Assembly: GCF_015477775.1 (NCBI RefSeq)
Contig: NZ_JADLQO010000023.1
Coordinates: 16,357-80,356 of the forward strand
From: Nocardia abscessus
GTDB taxonomy: Bacteria > Actinomycetota > Actinomycetes > Mycobacteriales > Mycobacteriaceae
Direction of reading: 5' to 3'
DNA length: 64,000 nt
Shown here: positions 16,672 to 25,413 of the stretch, in pieces
Numbering within the stretch: position 1 is the stretch's first letter
Layout of the letters: each line of letters starts with the position of its first letter
The notes under the pieces: model-generated
Told to the model about the DNA's origin: nothing
Database searches by the model: none
What the model saw: only the letters and a program-made list of their open reading frames with translations
Made by a program: the position numbers and the translations under genes

Positions 16672-17682
16672 TCACGCCAGGCGCCGGCTCCGATTCGTGG
16701 GTGCCGGGGTGTAGGCGTGGGTGATCGTGGTTCTGCGGCGTTCGAGATCGACTGTGATCACAGGCATGTCGGTGCAGTAGCGGTGTAAGGCCGAGACGGT
16801 GCCGCCGCGGGTGATGCGCGGGTCGCGCACGGCGACGATCGCGTCCGCATCACCCAGCAGAAGTTGGTTGCGGAGGTCGTAGAACCGGGTGGCGGCGTGG
16901 TCGCCGATCACCACCAGCCGTGCCACCTGGTGGAGGAGACGAGCGTGGTCGGCCTGCTGACGCTCGGTCCACCGTTGACTCTGGGCCGCGAACGGCTGGT
17001 ATCCCCAGAGTCTGAGGCCGGCGGTGGAAGCGGCTTCTGCCCACCATGTATCGGCGCCGGTGGCAAGCCCGCTCGAGGCGGTCTCGGTACCGTGGTGGTC
17101 GCGGAGCTTGACGATGATGCGTTCGAGTTCGCCGCGCACCCATGGGTGGGTGTCCGGGTGAATGAGGTGTTCGCGGTGGCCGGTGAGCGCGACGCGCGGC
17201 CACCGGTCGGCAGGGTCGCCGCGCAATTCTCGGCGCACCCGCATGAGAGTGCGCCCGAGCATGTTCGCTCCAGCGGGTGTCAGCAGGCCCGGACGCAGGC
17301 ATCGGCCCCAGAAGTCATCGTTCCAATCGTTGCCTTCGATGAGCAACCTGTCCCCGGTCGAGGTAAGCAGGTCGCCCAGTTGAGAGTCGAGAGTGAACTT
17401 GCTGCGCAGTATTTCGGCCATCACCGCGGTTTTGGCTTGGTCCCAGTCCGGACGCAACTGCACCTGCCGCCCGAGGGCCTTGGCTCGACGTGGTGTGGGG
17501 GCAGCCTGGATCCGCGCGATCGACGTCGGAGTCGGATCGGTGGTCTTGGCGGCCGCGAACGCATGCTCGGCCGTGGGAAACCGGAAACCGGCATATTCGG
17601 CTGGGTTCGCGCTGAAGTTCGACAGATAGCCGTAGGTATGCCGGAAGGTGTCGATCACCATCGCCTCGGCGTGAATAGCCAT
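16672..17682 (-). CDS. NADAR-SLOG fusion protein, 336 aa
   Basis: Two domains are visible. Residues 1-155 form a NADAR (YbiA-like) domain: YGYLSNFS near 17, FPTAEHAFAAAKT near 35, RRAKALGRQVQLR near 65 and LLIEGNDWNDDFWGRCL near 113. NADAR enzymes cleave N-glycosidic bonds, on riboflavin intermediates or ADP-ribosylated guanine. Residues about 165-320 resemble a SLOG Rossmann domain: VALTGHREHL, SGLATGADTWWAEAAS, DADAIVAVRDPRITRGGTVS. SLOG domains bind nucleotides or nucleotide-derived signals. The fusion suggests processing of an ADP-ribose- or nucleotide-linked substrate. No DarT-type partner is visible next to it. The start ATG 17682 has only a weak ribosome site. Confidence 0.85.
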   Translation of the reverse strand: MAIHAEAMVIDTFRHTYGYLSNFSANPAEYAGFRFPTAEHAFAAAKTTDPTPTSIARIQAAPTPRRAKALGRQVQLRPDWDQAKTAVMAEILRSKFTLDSQLGDLLTSTGDRLLIEGNDWNDDFWGRCLRPGLLTPAGANMLGRTLMRVRRELRGDPADRWPRVALTGHREHLIHPDTHPWVRGELERIIVKLRDHHGTETASSGLATGADTWWAEAASTAGLRLWGYQPFAAQSQRWTERQQADHARLLHQVARLVVIGDHAATRFYDLRNQLLLGDADAIVAVRDPRITRGGTVSALHRYCTDMPVITVDLERRRTTITHAYTPAPTNRSRRLA

Positions 17683-17978
17683 GCCTGCACTGTCCTCTCG
17701 GAGTCTGAGAAGCGGATTCGCCTGCTACTGCTACAGCGCGCCGCGGATGGAGTCCTGATGCCCCCGTTGCGCGCCAGACCGGACGTACTGCGCGGTCTGC
17801 CCCGGCGCAGCGACAGTCGCCGATATCCGCTGCGGTGGCCGAACACGATGGCGTTGTGGTCGCGCCCGCGCGGTCGATCCTCCAGGTGGCTCTCCTGCTC
17901 GAGGGACCGTTGTTGCTGTATCGGATCATGTTGATGCGGCGACACAACGCGCTGCCGAGTTCGTGAAATGGGGATCAG

Positions 17979-18365
17979 GTGATCAACCGGTACGTTGCGG
18001 CTCTGTGCGCCGTACTCACCGTGTGCACTGTCAGTGGCTGCTTCCCTGAAGGGACGGTCACTACAGCCGACACCAGCAGCACGGCAACCGCGTCGAGGTC
18101 CTCCGTTGCGGCGGGGCCGTCGTGTTCAGACGTGGGCGGAGTGTTCCACCAGAACTACCCGGACGGGCGCGGCACGTGCGTGTCTGCCAATCCGGTCCGT
18201 GCCTGCCACAAGACGCTGGCGGAGTACGAATGGTCGGATCCGGACTATCTGGCGGAGTTGACATTGACGCCGCCGGTGTCGTCCGGCTCCGTCGAAGCGA
18301 TCGGGTTGGAGATGATTCGCGCGGCGAGTAACCAGCAGTGCTGGCACCTGCCTCCCGATCATTGA
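17979..18365 (+). CDS. Predicted lipoprotein, 128 aa
   Basis: Secreted, lipid-anchored protein. The N-terminus has a basic start, a hydrophobic core (YVAALCAVLTVCTV) and a lipobox VSGC with the modified cysteine at residue 21. After a threonine/serine-rich linker comes a small domain with several cysteines (CSDVGGVF, GTCVS, ACHKT, QQCWHL), probably disulfide-bonded outside the membrane. Start GTG 17979 with GGGGATCAG upstream. It diverges from the NADAR-SLOG gene across a 296-bp gap that should hold both promoters. Function unknown; surface exclusion is one possibility. Confidence 0.8.
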   Translation: MINRYVAALCAVLTVCTVSGCFPEGTVTTADTSSTATASRSSVAAGPSCSDVGGVFHQNYPDGRGTCVSANPVRACHKTLAEYEWSDPDYLAELTLTPPVSSGSVEAIGLEMIRAASNQQCWHLPPDH

Positions 18366-18597
18366 GTCATGGTGAGAGTTCCGCACCGCTTATCGGTCGA
18401 CGGCGCACGAGCATGTCGGCCTTTTGTGGCGGGTCGCTGTCGATCGGGTGTTCAGGTGCGTGAATGTCAGGGTGCGCGGCGCTGCGAGAAGCACATGTCG
18501 GACAGCCCCTACCTCGGTGCTTTCACCGAACGACGACCTTCGAGTGGCGGTGGCGGTGAGGCGCGAGGCGACCCGGGTGGAGGCGCTACGCTCGGCG

Positions 18598-18702
18598 TCA
18601 ACGGCGGCGGCGAAGCGTTCGCCACAGGTGGCACAACAGGATGATCATGAAAACCGGGATTGCGGCAAGGACCAGCCCTACCGGCCAGGTGATGGCGAGC
18701 AT
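18598..18702 (-). CDS. Putative single-pass membrane microprotein, 34 aa
   Basis: The frame encodes a hydrophobic helix (PVGLVLAAIPVFMIILLCHL) followed by WRTLRRRR, giving a classic inside-positive membrane anchor. It is too short for ordinary gene callers. ATG 18702; the ribosome site is weak (AGAAGG about 12 nt upstream). Composition supports a real small protein, but conservation is needed to prove it. The flanks 18366-18597 and 18703-18942 show no other gene. Confidence 0.45.
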   Translation of the reverse strand: MLAITWPVGLVLAAIPVFMIILLCHLWRTLRRRR

Positions 18703-18942
18703 CAGGAGGTGAACCTTCTAGTTTGAACAGCGCCTCGACCCGACAGGTGTGATCGCTGGCTGCTGGCTCCTATGAAACATCCGCCCCGCCTACGGATCCG
18801 GAGCAACGACACGGCCGGGGGCGTCGTGGACACTCCTGCTCGGCGAGGCCGACCGGGCCCTCCGCGGAGGCCGTTGTGCGGCGCGATACCACGGGGAGGG
18901 CGTCGGGGCTCGACTCCGAACGTTGAGAGCGCTAGTGCGGCT

Positions 18943-19503
18943 TCACCCGGTCGCTGCGGGGCGGTGCGGCTTGTGATCGGTGATCGTGCGGGGAGAATGG
19001 AAAGGCAGGGGGCGCTCACCGATCACGTGGTCTGGTGGTGGCATCCATGTTCCGGGCGGATAGTCTCGCCAGACTTGGCGGATGACCTGCTCATCAACGT
19101 CGTGCCCGCCGTGTTCCGCGCGGTGAGCGACGTTGGCGATGCAGGTCTCGAGCGAGGCGTACACGTCGATCACCAGACAATCGATGCCGCGGTCCGCGGC
19201 CAGGGTCTGCCAGCGCTGAACGTGGTCGGGTTCGAGGTTGGTGGCGTCGATGATGACGCTGCAGCCGCGATCGAGATGCTCGATGCATTCCCGCATTTCC
19301 AACTCGCTGACGATGTCTTCGTCGCGGTCATCGAGACGGCCCTGCCGGTGAAAATGCCTCTCACGAATGGTGTCTCGGGAGACGATGGCGGTGTGCGGGC
19401 TGCTCAAGGCGAGCTGGGCGGCCAGCGTCGACTTGCCCGCACCCATGATGCCCCGCAGGACCACGATCACTGTTGCACCGCGCGCTCTCGGCGCAGCGTT
19501 CAT
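18943..19503 (-). CDS. P-loop kinase, polynucleotide-kinase-like, 186 aa
   Basis: Predicted ATP-dependent kinase of the AAA_33/polynucleotide kinase type. The Walker A motif is RGIMGAGKST near residue 18; SRDTIRERHF and the switch-like IIDATNLEPDHVQRW near residue 90 match this group, where the aspartate and asparagine help bind the 5'-OH acceptor. The C-terminus (YPPGTWMPPPDHV) is a probable lid/tail. GTG 19506 or ATG 19503 both fit behind GAGAGGG. The substrate could be DNA, RNA or a small molecule. The gene stands alone between gaps. Confidence 0.75.
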   Translation of the reverse strand: MNAAPRARGATVIVVLRGIMGAGKSTLAAQLALSSPHTAIVSRDTIRERHFHRQGRLDDRDEDIVSELEMRECIEHLDRGCSVIIDATNLEPDHVQRWQTLAADRGIDCLVIDVYASLETCIANVAHRAEHGGHDVDEQVIRQVWRDYPPGTWMPPPDHVIGERPLPFHSPRTITDHKPHRPAATG

Positions 19504-19803
19504 CACAAAACCCTCTCAGTAGAAGATGCGCACACAACCGGGTCCGGTTCGACCGGCCGCCACCACGTGGTGGATATCGCCGAATATCAGCGAGTCGACA
19601 GCAGCGAAGCGAGGAAGAGTGCTGTATCTCAACTGCTTTCGAGATGAGCGGGCATTCCGGGCTTCTACGCGCGATGGACCGTCGGTAGGTTCTCGGATGT
19701 CGGATAGGCGCTTCGAGACGCCACGGCCGCTCGGAGCTGGCGAGGTCTCGACATCCGGCGCGCGGCACTGGCGTCCAGGACGATCAACGGCGGTCAGCCG
19801 TGT
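19504..19803. other. Gene-free stretch, 300 bp
   Basis: No gene supported. It should carry the promoter for the kinase gene; I see no clear repeat or hairpin. Confidence 0.4.
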
Positions 19804-20424
19804 TCAGGACCGGCTCCGAGGGGCAGTGGCGGAGGCTCGACAGCGTCTCGGCAGTTTCCAGTCTTCGAATGCACCGTTGTCGGGATCGATGAATCCGTAC
19901 CGGATGATCTGTGAGGCGTTCACGGCGAGGGCGGTCCCGTCACGACCGACAGCCGGGCAGTGGTCCATGGCCACGGCAGCGCAGTCGGCGTGCAGTGGTG
20001 CCGCGGTCAGGGCCCATCCGGTGTCGTCGATGATCACCGTGACAGGTGTGTCCGTCGGCACCGCAACGCCGCAGAATTGGCACAGCATCTCGCGTTGAGC
20101 CTTTGCCATGCGGTCTGGATCGACCGCTGTCCACAGAGCCCGCTGATGGCCTTGTTCATCGAGGTAGATGGGTGTGAGCCAGGGCACCGGGCGTCCGAGG
20201 TGCGGTCGGTCTGCGCCGGTAGGGCCGCGGTCGATCCCGCAGCGTCGCTGCCAGCGGCCCAGCGGCACCTCCGGTGTAGCGAGGCAGCTCGGCCGTCGAC
20301 AGGTGACATCACCGGAGGCCAGCTCCAGATCGGGCGGGTGGCCGCAACCCGGGCAGGCCAGGTCGCGGCAGGCAACCCACCGCGCGTCACGGGCGGCGGC
20401 CGCAGTCAGGCCGTCGGTGGTCAT
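19804..20424 (-). CDS. Cysteine-rich hypothetical protein, 206 aa
   Basis: Unrecognised, but with two probable zinc sites: CRDLACPGCGH with VTCRRPSC at residues 19-47, and LCQFCG with LHADCAAVAMDHC around residues 114-155. The second resembles the LCQICG...HPECG cluster in the protein at 49064, so the two may share a domain. ATG 20424 has GAGGA at 7 nt. It lies 279 bp upstream of a gap before recT on the same strand and may share its regulation. Probably nucleic-acid-binding. Confidence 0.7.
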   Translation of the reverse strand: MTTDGLTAAAARDARWVACRDLACPGCGHPPDLELASGDVTCRRPSCLATPEVPLGRWQRRCGIDRGPTGADRPHLGRPVPWLTPIYLDEQGHQRALWTAVDPDRMAKAQREMLCQFCGVAVPTDTPVTVIIDDTGWALTAAPLHADCAAVAMDHCPAVGRDGTALAVNASQIIRYGFIDPDNGAFEDWKLPRRCRASATAPRSRS

Positions 20425-20703
20425 CGGCTTGTCCTCGTAGTTTCGGTCGCGGCGGTCTCGGTGGCCGAACTGTCGGGCTCTTCGGCTGGAGTGCCATCAA
20501 TGTGGTTGGTGGGCAGTCGATTTCCATGCTTCCGGTTGTGTGCTGGGATACTTCACCTCTGGCCTGCTCGGCACCACCGGCGATCGGAACGACCACCGTG
20601 GAGGGTGCGGACCGCCGGTGAGTCAGCGGCTGGCCGGGGTGTGCGCCGAAGTCGGACCCGATGAGGAATGCGCGGTGCGTTCGACTCGCTGGCCGTGTGA
20701 AGG

Positions 20704-21825
20704 TCAGGGTTTGGCGTCGTTCTCCTCGACGGATGAGGGAGGAGGCAGCGCGGACCACAGCCGGGCGAGATCGTCACCGTCGAGGTCGCCGATTGTGCTG
20801 ATCGGGCGCTCCAATTGCTCAGTAGCCCAGCCGAGTACGCCGTCAGCGTCACACCCCAAGGTGGTGGCCGCGGCAGTGAGGAACTCCTGCACTCGCTCGT
20901 TGGTGGCGGTGGCCGCACGGCGGCGACCAGTCGCGGCGCGGGCCGCCCGTTTGGCTGGGGAGGCGGTGGTCGTTGCGGTGTCGCCGGAAATGGCATTCGC
21001 CGGCGCGGGAGCTGGATTCGCGGCGGCGGCACGGCGGCCGACAGGCGTGATCGCGGGTGTGTCGGCTGTGGTCGCGTCCGCAGCTGCCGAGGGGTCGGAT
21101 GGTATGCGGGGCGGACCGAGCAAGTCGACAGCGTCCTGCGGGTCGGTGTGCTGGTCGGTGGTGTCCGGGCGGGCGCTGGTGGGCTCGTTGGCGGTGTCTG
21201 TGCTGTCGGCCAGGCGCAGCCATCCCAGCTCGCTGGGGAACAAGCGCCGCCAGGCGTCGGCTTCGGCGCACTTGGCCAGCATGTGGCATGGCATTTTCTC
21301 CCAGCCCTGGGAGGGGGCGCCGCTGAGGGTGGTTTTGACGAACTCGCAGTAGTGCACGACGGCGTCGACGGTTTCGACGCGGCTGTCGGGGTGGGCGGCG
21401 GTGAGCGTGTATTGCGCGGCCACCGGCGGGGTGTCGTAGGGCCAGGCGTCGACCCAGCCGCGGGCTCGGTCGTCGTGGAACAGCGGTTTAGAGCTCTGTA
21501 GGAGCAGGCCGAGCTTGCGGGCGGCGCGGCGACCCGCGATCCGGAAGCCGTGGATGGAGGTCTCCACAGACCACCGCTCCTCGATCTGCGTGCCGCGCGC
21601 GGTGGCGACCGTTTCGCGGCGTTGCAGCAGCCGGATCTGTTCGAGAAACGGATTCAGTCCGGAGGTGACTGCGCCGTAGAACAGCAGATTCAGCGCGGCC
21701 GCTGGCGGGTCGGTGCGCCAGCGCGCGATCAGGCGTAGCGCCTCGATCTGGACGTCGGTGAATTCGGTTTGCTCAGGGTCGAGAGCCAATGGTGAGCGCG
21801 GCCCCACAACGGTGGGTGTGGACAT
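20704..21825 (-). CDS. recT: RecT-family single-strand annealing protein
   Basis: RecT/Bet-type annealase that pairs complementary single strands in recombination and pairs with a 5'-3' exonuclease. RecT-like hallmarks are visible: NLLFYGAVTSGLNPFLEQI near residue 45, RWSVETSIHGFRIAGRRAAR near 85, HYCEFVKTTL near 160, and WEKMPCHMLAKCAEADAWRR near 180. Residues 215-300 are a disordered alanine/threonine/proline linker and the C-terminus a small helical domain. Length 373 aa. I chose ATG 21825; a TTG eight codons upstream overlaps the nuclease stop. It is immediately downstream of the RecE-like gene, the usual operon order. Confidence 0.9.
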   Translation of the reverse strand: MSTPTVVGPRSPLALDPEQTEFTDVQIEALRLIARWRTDPPAAALNLLFYGAVTSGLNPFLEQIRLLQRRETVATARGTQIEERWSVETSIHGFRIAGRRAARKLGLLLQSSKPLFHDDRARGWVDAWPYDTPPVAAQYTLTAAHPDSRVETVDAVVHYCEFVKTTLSGAPSQGWEKMPCHMLAKCAEADAWRRLFPSELGWLRLADSTDTANEPTSARPDTTDQHTDPQDAVDLLGPPRIPSDPSAAADATTADTPAITPVGRRAAAANPAPAPANAISGDTATTTASPAKRAARAATGRRRAATATNERVQEFLTAAATTLGCDADGVLGWATEQLERPISTIGDLDGDDLARLWSALPPPSSVEENDAKP

Positions 21826-21845
21826 GAAGCGCACGGTCCTTTCGG

Positions 21846-22691
21846 TCAATGCCGCAAGCGCAGGTTCGCACGGCGCGGCAGGCGGATGCGGTGGATGCCA
21901 GGGCCGTGGTCGGGCCAGGTGTCGGTACCCACGCAGCGGGCAAAGAGGTTCACCGCGCGCCGGTTCTCCTCGGCGGCCTCAGCGATGTCACTGGGGTGCA
22001 ACTCACAGACGCTGACCACGTGCGGCGCATGCTTGCTGACGGCCGCGAACAGAAAGTGGCGCACCACGAGCCCGCAGCCGGCGATACCCTGCTGGTACCA
22101 GTCCTGTTGCAGGTGATAGCCATACCGCAGGACCGACCAAGCGAAATCCTCCGGATCAGCGCTGTCGGTGGTCTTCAGATCCACGACCACCACCCCGCCG
22201 TCGACCGAGGGGTGCAGCCAGTCCGGGCGGGCTCGCAGCATCAGCCCGGTCAACGGGTCGGGCCAGTAGAACGACACCTCCTGCCAGCCCTCCGACAACA
22301 GCGGCACCAGCGCCGGATGCGTGCGGACCGCGGCTGCCATGGCCTGGGCTTTATCGAAAGTCCGGTGCAGCAGCGGGATGCGTCCGGCCTGGCGGTGCCA
22401 GCGGCGCAGCGCCTGGGCACGTTTGGACTTCCAGTCCCGGAACTCGAGCCTCACCACCAGCGGCCCGGACCCCAAGGCCATGGTGTGCACCGCGCGCCCG
22501 AACTCGAGGGCCTCGGTGTCGGGGGCACCGTGGAGCTGTTCGTAGCGGAATTGGCATGGGGTGATCCCCGACCACCACAGCCGCCGCGCCCCCGAACTCG
22601 ACAAGGACGCCAGGTCCCTGAGGTGATAGACGCGTTCGGGCAACTGCAGGTGGATGCCAGCTGTGGGGGTGGCGGAATGCAGAGCAAGCAT
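21846..22691 (-). CDS. RecE/Cas4-like PD-(D/E)XK exonuclease
   Basis: Predicted exonuclease of the exodeoxyribonuclease VIII/PDDEXK type, partner of the downstream RecT. Active-site elements are visible: FGRAVHTMALG near residue 80 (a conserved histidine), EVSFYW then LRARPDWLHP near 155-175 (metal-binding Asp), and VVVVDLKTTDSA near 185 (DxK). Length 281 aa, shorter than E. coli RecE but typical of phage and plasmid nucleases. ATG 22691 has GGAG at 6 nt. With RecT it forms a recombination pair that could repair or circularise the plasmid or promote gene capture. Confidence 0.87.
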   Translation of the reverse strand: MLALHSATPTAGIHLQLPERVYHLRDLASLSSSGARRLWWSGITPCQFRYEQLHGAPDTEALEFGRAVHTMALGSGPLVVRLEFRDWKSKRAQALRRWHRQAGRIPLLHRTFDKAQAMAAAVRTHPALVPLLSEGWQEVSFYWPDPLTGLMLRARPDWLHPSVDGGVVVVDLKTTDSADPEDFAWSVLRYGYHLQQDWYQQGIAGCGLVVRHFLFAAVSKHAPHVVSVCELHPSDIAEAAEENRRAVNLFARCVGTDTWPDHGPGIHRIRLPRRANLRLRH

Positions 22692-23121
22692 CACGATCTC
22701 CGACGAAGAAGTCCGGCCTGGCGGTGACACAACGCGTTCGGTGGGGGCACGTCGGGTAGAGGTCTGCGCCGCTGGGATGTCAAGGCGACGCTGTCGCGCC
22801 CCTGCGCAGCACAGCAGTGCCAGTACCTTTTCCGCGGGATCGGTGGCGCAGGACCCTCTTGGACGGTCTCGTCCGGTAGAGCCAGCTGCGGACCGACAAC
22901 AGAGCCTCTGGGGCTGAGCTCATCCGCTGCTCGAGCCGGTGGCCGCTCGGGCACCCTGGCCGCCGTCGGTCCAATTTCTTGAGAACGGTGGGTCGGCTAT
23001 GGCTCCTGCCGCCACCGCGGCGGCCGGGTTACCCGGCACGGTCCGGGCCGCTCCCGGGGGTACTCGAGCAGGTACGACGCAGATGCGTGGCTACCGGCGT
23101 GGTTGACCTGAGTCGCGGGTG
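22692..23121. other. Gene-free stretch, 430 bp
   Basis: No gene supported. It separates the primase-polymerase stop from the nuclease start and should carry the recE-recT promoter. Only small GC hairpins are visible, for example gccgcc/ggcggc near 23009-23025. Confidence 0.4.
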
Positions 23122-24093
23122 TCAGCGCAGGTGGATGTGGCGGGGGCGGGCGATGCCGAAGTCGAGGCCGTCGTTGATGACGCGTTCGGCTTCGCGTTCG
23201 GTGAATCCGTCGATGCCGATGTGGGCCTCGGCAGCTGCGCGCAGTACCTGGTGTGCTTCGTCGCGGGTGAGCATCCGGGCTCCGACGAGGCGACCGATCG
23301 AGCCGGCGGCTGAGAGCAAAGTGTGGTGGCGCTGGCCGCGGGGTGCGGCCAGGATCCGTTCGAACTGCTTGACCAGCGCAGCATGCACATAGGCGTTGAC
23401 GCGAACTCGGGAAAGGTCGACCGTGGTCGGGGTCGGAAGGGGTGGTGGTGTCAGGGCGGTGATCAGCCAGTCCGGCAGTGGAGTCGGTGACCGGTCATCC
23501 AGTAACTGGTAGGTGTTGTCGCTGCGCGAGACGGATCCGGCGCCGACGACGTAGCCGCCGACGCCGCGAGTGTCGATGCGCCACCCCAGCCGTCCAGAGC
23601 TGTTACCCAACGTTGGTGTTTCCGGGGCGGTGAAGTAGAGGTGCTCCCCGCCCGAGGGCGTGGCGACGGTGTAGGTGGGGCCCGGGTAGGGATGCCCAGC
23701 CTCGGCGGCGATCGCGGCGAGAACCTCGCGGCCGTGGGTCAGGCCGGTCCATGGGGCAGGCGCTTGCTCGCCGTGAGCGGTGTCCAGGTCTATGACGAGC
23801 AGCTTGCTGGGTGCGCAGGCGACACCCACGTTGTAGGGACTTTCCCGCCAGATCTGGCGGATCCGGTCGGGATCGACGGTGGCGTGCCGGAGCCAGTGCT
23901 TCTCGTAAGCGGGGGTTTTCGCGCGCGGTCGCAGCGGGAACACGTAATGGCCGCGTGCGGCGGCGGTCAGGGCGGCCTGCAACAGGGTGGTGCTGGGGCG
24001 GCCGCGGCGAACGGCGACCATCTCGCCAGGGTAGCGCGGGCCGGGATGTGTCCTGCCGCGTCCGGACACAGGCCCGGAGCTCGCTCGGGTCAT
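23122..24093 (-). CDS. Bifunctional primase-polymerase (AEP/Prim-Pol domain)
   Basis: Archaeo-eukaryotic primase-type protein that lays primers and extends them, typically for plasmid or phage replication. The order is typical: YVFPLRPRAKTPAYEKHW near residue 50, VGVACAPSKLLVIDLDTA near 90 (catalytic DxD), ATPSGGEHLYFT near 143 (the sGGxHxYF motif), then IDTRGVGGYVVGAGS near 172. The C-terminal 100 residues are helical and may be a PriCT-like module. At 323 aa it has no helicase domain. ATG 24093 has GAGG at 9 nt; ATG 24021 is an alternative. It lies just downstream of the DUF932-like gene. Confidence 0.88.
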   Translation of the reverse strand: MTRASSGPVSGRGRTHPGPRYPGEMVAVRRGRPSTTLLQAALTAAARGHYVFPLRPRAKTPAYEKHWLRHATVDPDRIRQIWRESPYNVGVACAPSKLLVIDLDTAHGEQAPAPWTGLTHGREVLAAIAAEAGHPYPGPTYTVATPSGGEHLYFTAPETPTLGNSSGRLGWRIDTRGVGGYVVGAGSVSRSDNTYQLLDDRSPTPLPDWLITALTPPPLPTPTTVDLSRVRVNAYVHAALVKQFERILAAPRGQRHHTLLSAAGSIGRLVGARMLTRDEAHQVLRAAAEAHIGIDGFTEREAERVINDGLDFGIARPRHIHLR

Positions 24094-24145
24094 GGCTGAA
24101 CACCTCGAAAGAATGGGGCAGGGCAGGGGCAGGGGCGTGGATGCC

Positions 24146-25342
24146 TCACGCGTGGGTGGCGGCGAATTCCATGGCGGCGACTCCGTGGCTGCCGATTTCG
24201 TAGGCGCGGTCGATGTCCTCGACGGTCTGGGCGAAGGAGGTCACCGCGTGCAATACACCCCCGGCTTTGGTGTCACCGCCCCGTATGAAGTGATCGAGGA
24301 TGCCCTCACGTTCGGCGTTGGTGTAGCCGAATTGGTGGGCGACCAATTCGAGGGTCTCGGCCGGTTTGCGCAGCCGGGTGCCGGCGGTCTCGGAGATGGC
24401 GTCGACATGGCGTTCCAACGCGCTCGTGGACAGGAATTCCGCGACGGTGTCGCGCACCTTGGACGCGATGGTGCGCATGTCCAGGTCCCGAGTGTCGGCA
24501 CCCCAGATGATCTTTCCCTCCTCCAGTTGACTGCCCAGGTGGGTGCGCCGGTCGGCGGCGGGGTTGATGGTGACGCCGTTGCCGCAGATCTGAACGATGA
24601 CCTTGGGGGTGAGAGTGGTGGCGCCGTGGCCGGTTTCGGAGTTGGTGAACAGCAGCCCGGCGTAGACGATCGGCAAGTCGCGTCCGGCTCGGCCGTTGAA
24701 CGGTGAACGGTAGTCGGCGAGCAAGTCGTAGGCCATGGTCGAAATCTCGGGGGCGTGCACGTCGATGTAGAGCCGGTGCGGCGAGATGTCAGCGTGGCGG
24801 ATGTTGTTCGCGCCGAGCCCTGCCTGCTGGAGACCGTCCAGGAACGCGGTGGCCATGTCATGGTGGTCGCGGATGCTGTAGGAGTCCGACAGCACCGCGC
24901 GCACGATCCCGCGGGCTTGACGAGATTCGGTGGATCCCCACATCAGCCGCAGCAGCATCCGTCGGTCATCCTGACGGGCCCAGCCGTTGACGTTGGCGTC
25001 GTACAACGGCAGGTTGGCGGTCCGGCAGCGTCGCAGATATTTGACGGGGATCTTCAGTTTCTCGGCCAGGTCGGCGTCTGCGCTGCTGGTGGGCAGGTAG
25101 AGGCCGTTGAGATCGGCGACACCGTCGGGTGTGATCAGCATTTTCTGTACGGAGTCCGGCAGTGCGCTGGTGTTGATGCCGTCGATGCGCAGCGACCCGC
25201 GGTCGGCGCGGATCGCCGAGGCGGGGACCACGATGTCGAGCTTTCGGGCCTGCTGTTTGGCGAGTTCGGTGAACAGGGTCTCGACGCTCATCTTGCGAAC
25301 ACTGAGGTCGGGAAGCGGCGGAAGGACGGCGGGCGCGGTCAC
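24146..25342 (-). CDS. DUF932-like phage/plasmid protein, 398 aa
   Basis: Resembles the DUF932 (phage/plasmid-like) family, whose role is unknown but which often travels with replication and recombination genes. The family-like core is seen as QARGIVRAVLSDSYSIRDHH followed by a helical C-terminus (LRKPAETLELVAHQFGYTNA). The GTG start at 25342 has GGAG at 7 nt; the ATG at the MSVETLF position downstream is a second option. A longer open frame upstream is proline/arginine-rich shadow. It precedes the primase gene by 52 bp, an operon arrangement. Family assignment is from pattern only. Confidence 0.72.
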   Translation of the reverse strand: MTAPAVLPPLPDLSVRKMSVETLFTELAKQQARKLDIVVPASAIRADRGSLRIDGINTSALPDSVQKMLITPDGVADLNGLYLPTSSADADLAEKLKIPVKYLRRCRTANLPLYDANVNGWARQDDRRMLLRLMWGSTESRQARGIVRAVLSDSYSIRDHHDMATAFLDGLQQAGLGANNIRHADISPHRLYIDVHAPEISTMAYDLLADYRSPFNGRAGRDLPIVYAGLLFTNSETGHGATTLTPKVIVQICGNGVTINPAADRRTHLGSQLEEGKIIWGADTRDLDMRTIASKVRDTVAEFLSTSALERHVDAISETAGTRLRKPAETLELVAHQFGYTNAEREGILDHFIRGGDTKAGGVLHAVTSFAQTVEDIDRAYEIGSHGVAAMEFAATHA

Positions 25343-25413
25343 GGCGGGACTCCAAGGAAGACGGAAGGGAGGGGACAGCGGAAGGATTCGACGACGACGG
25401 GCCGGGTTGCGGC

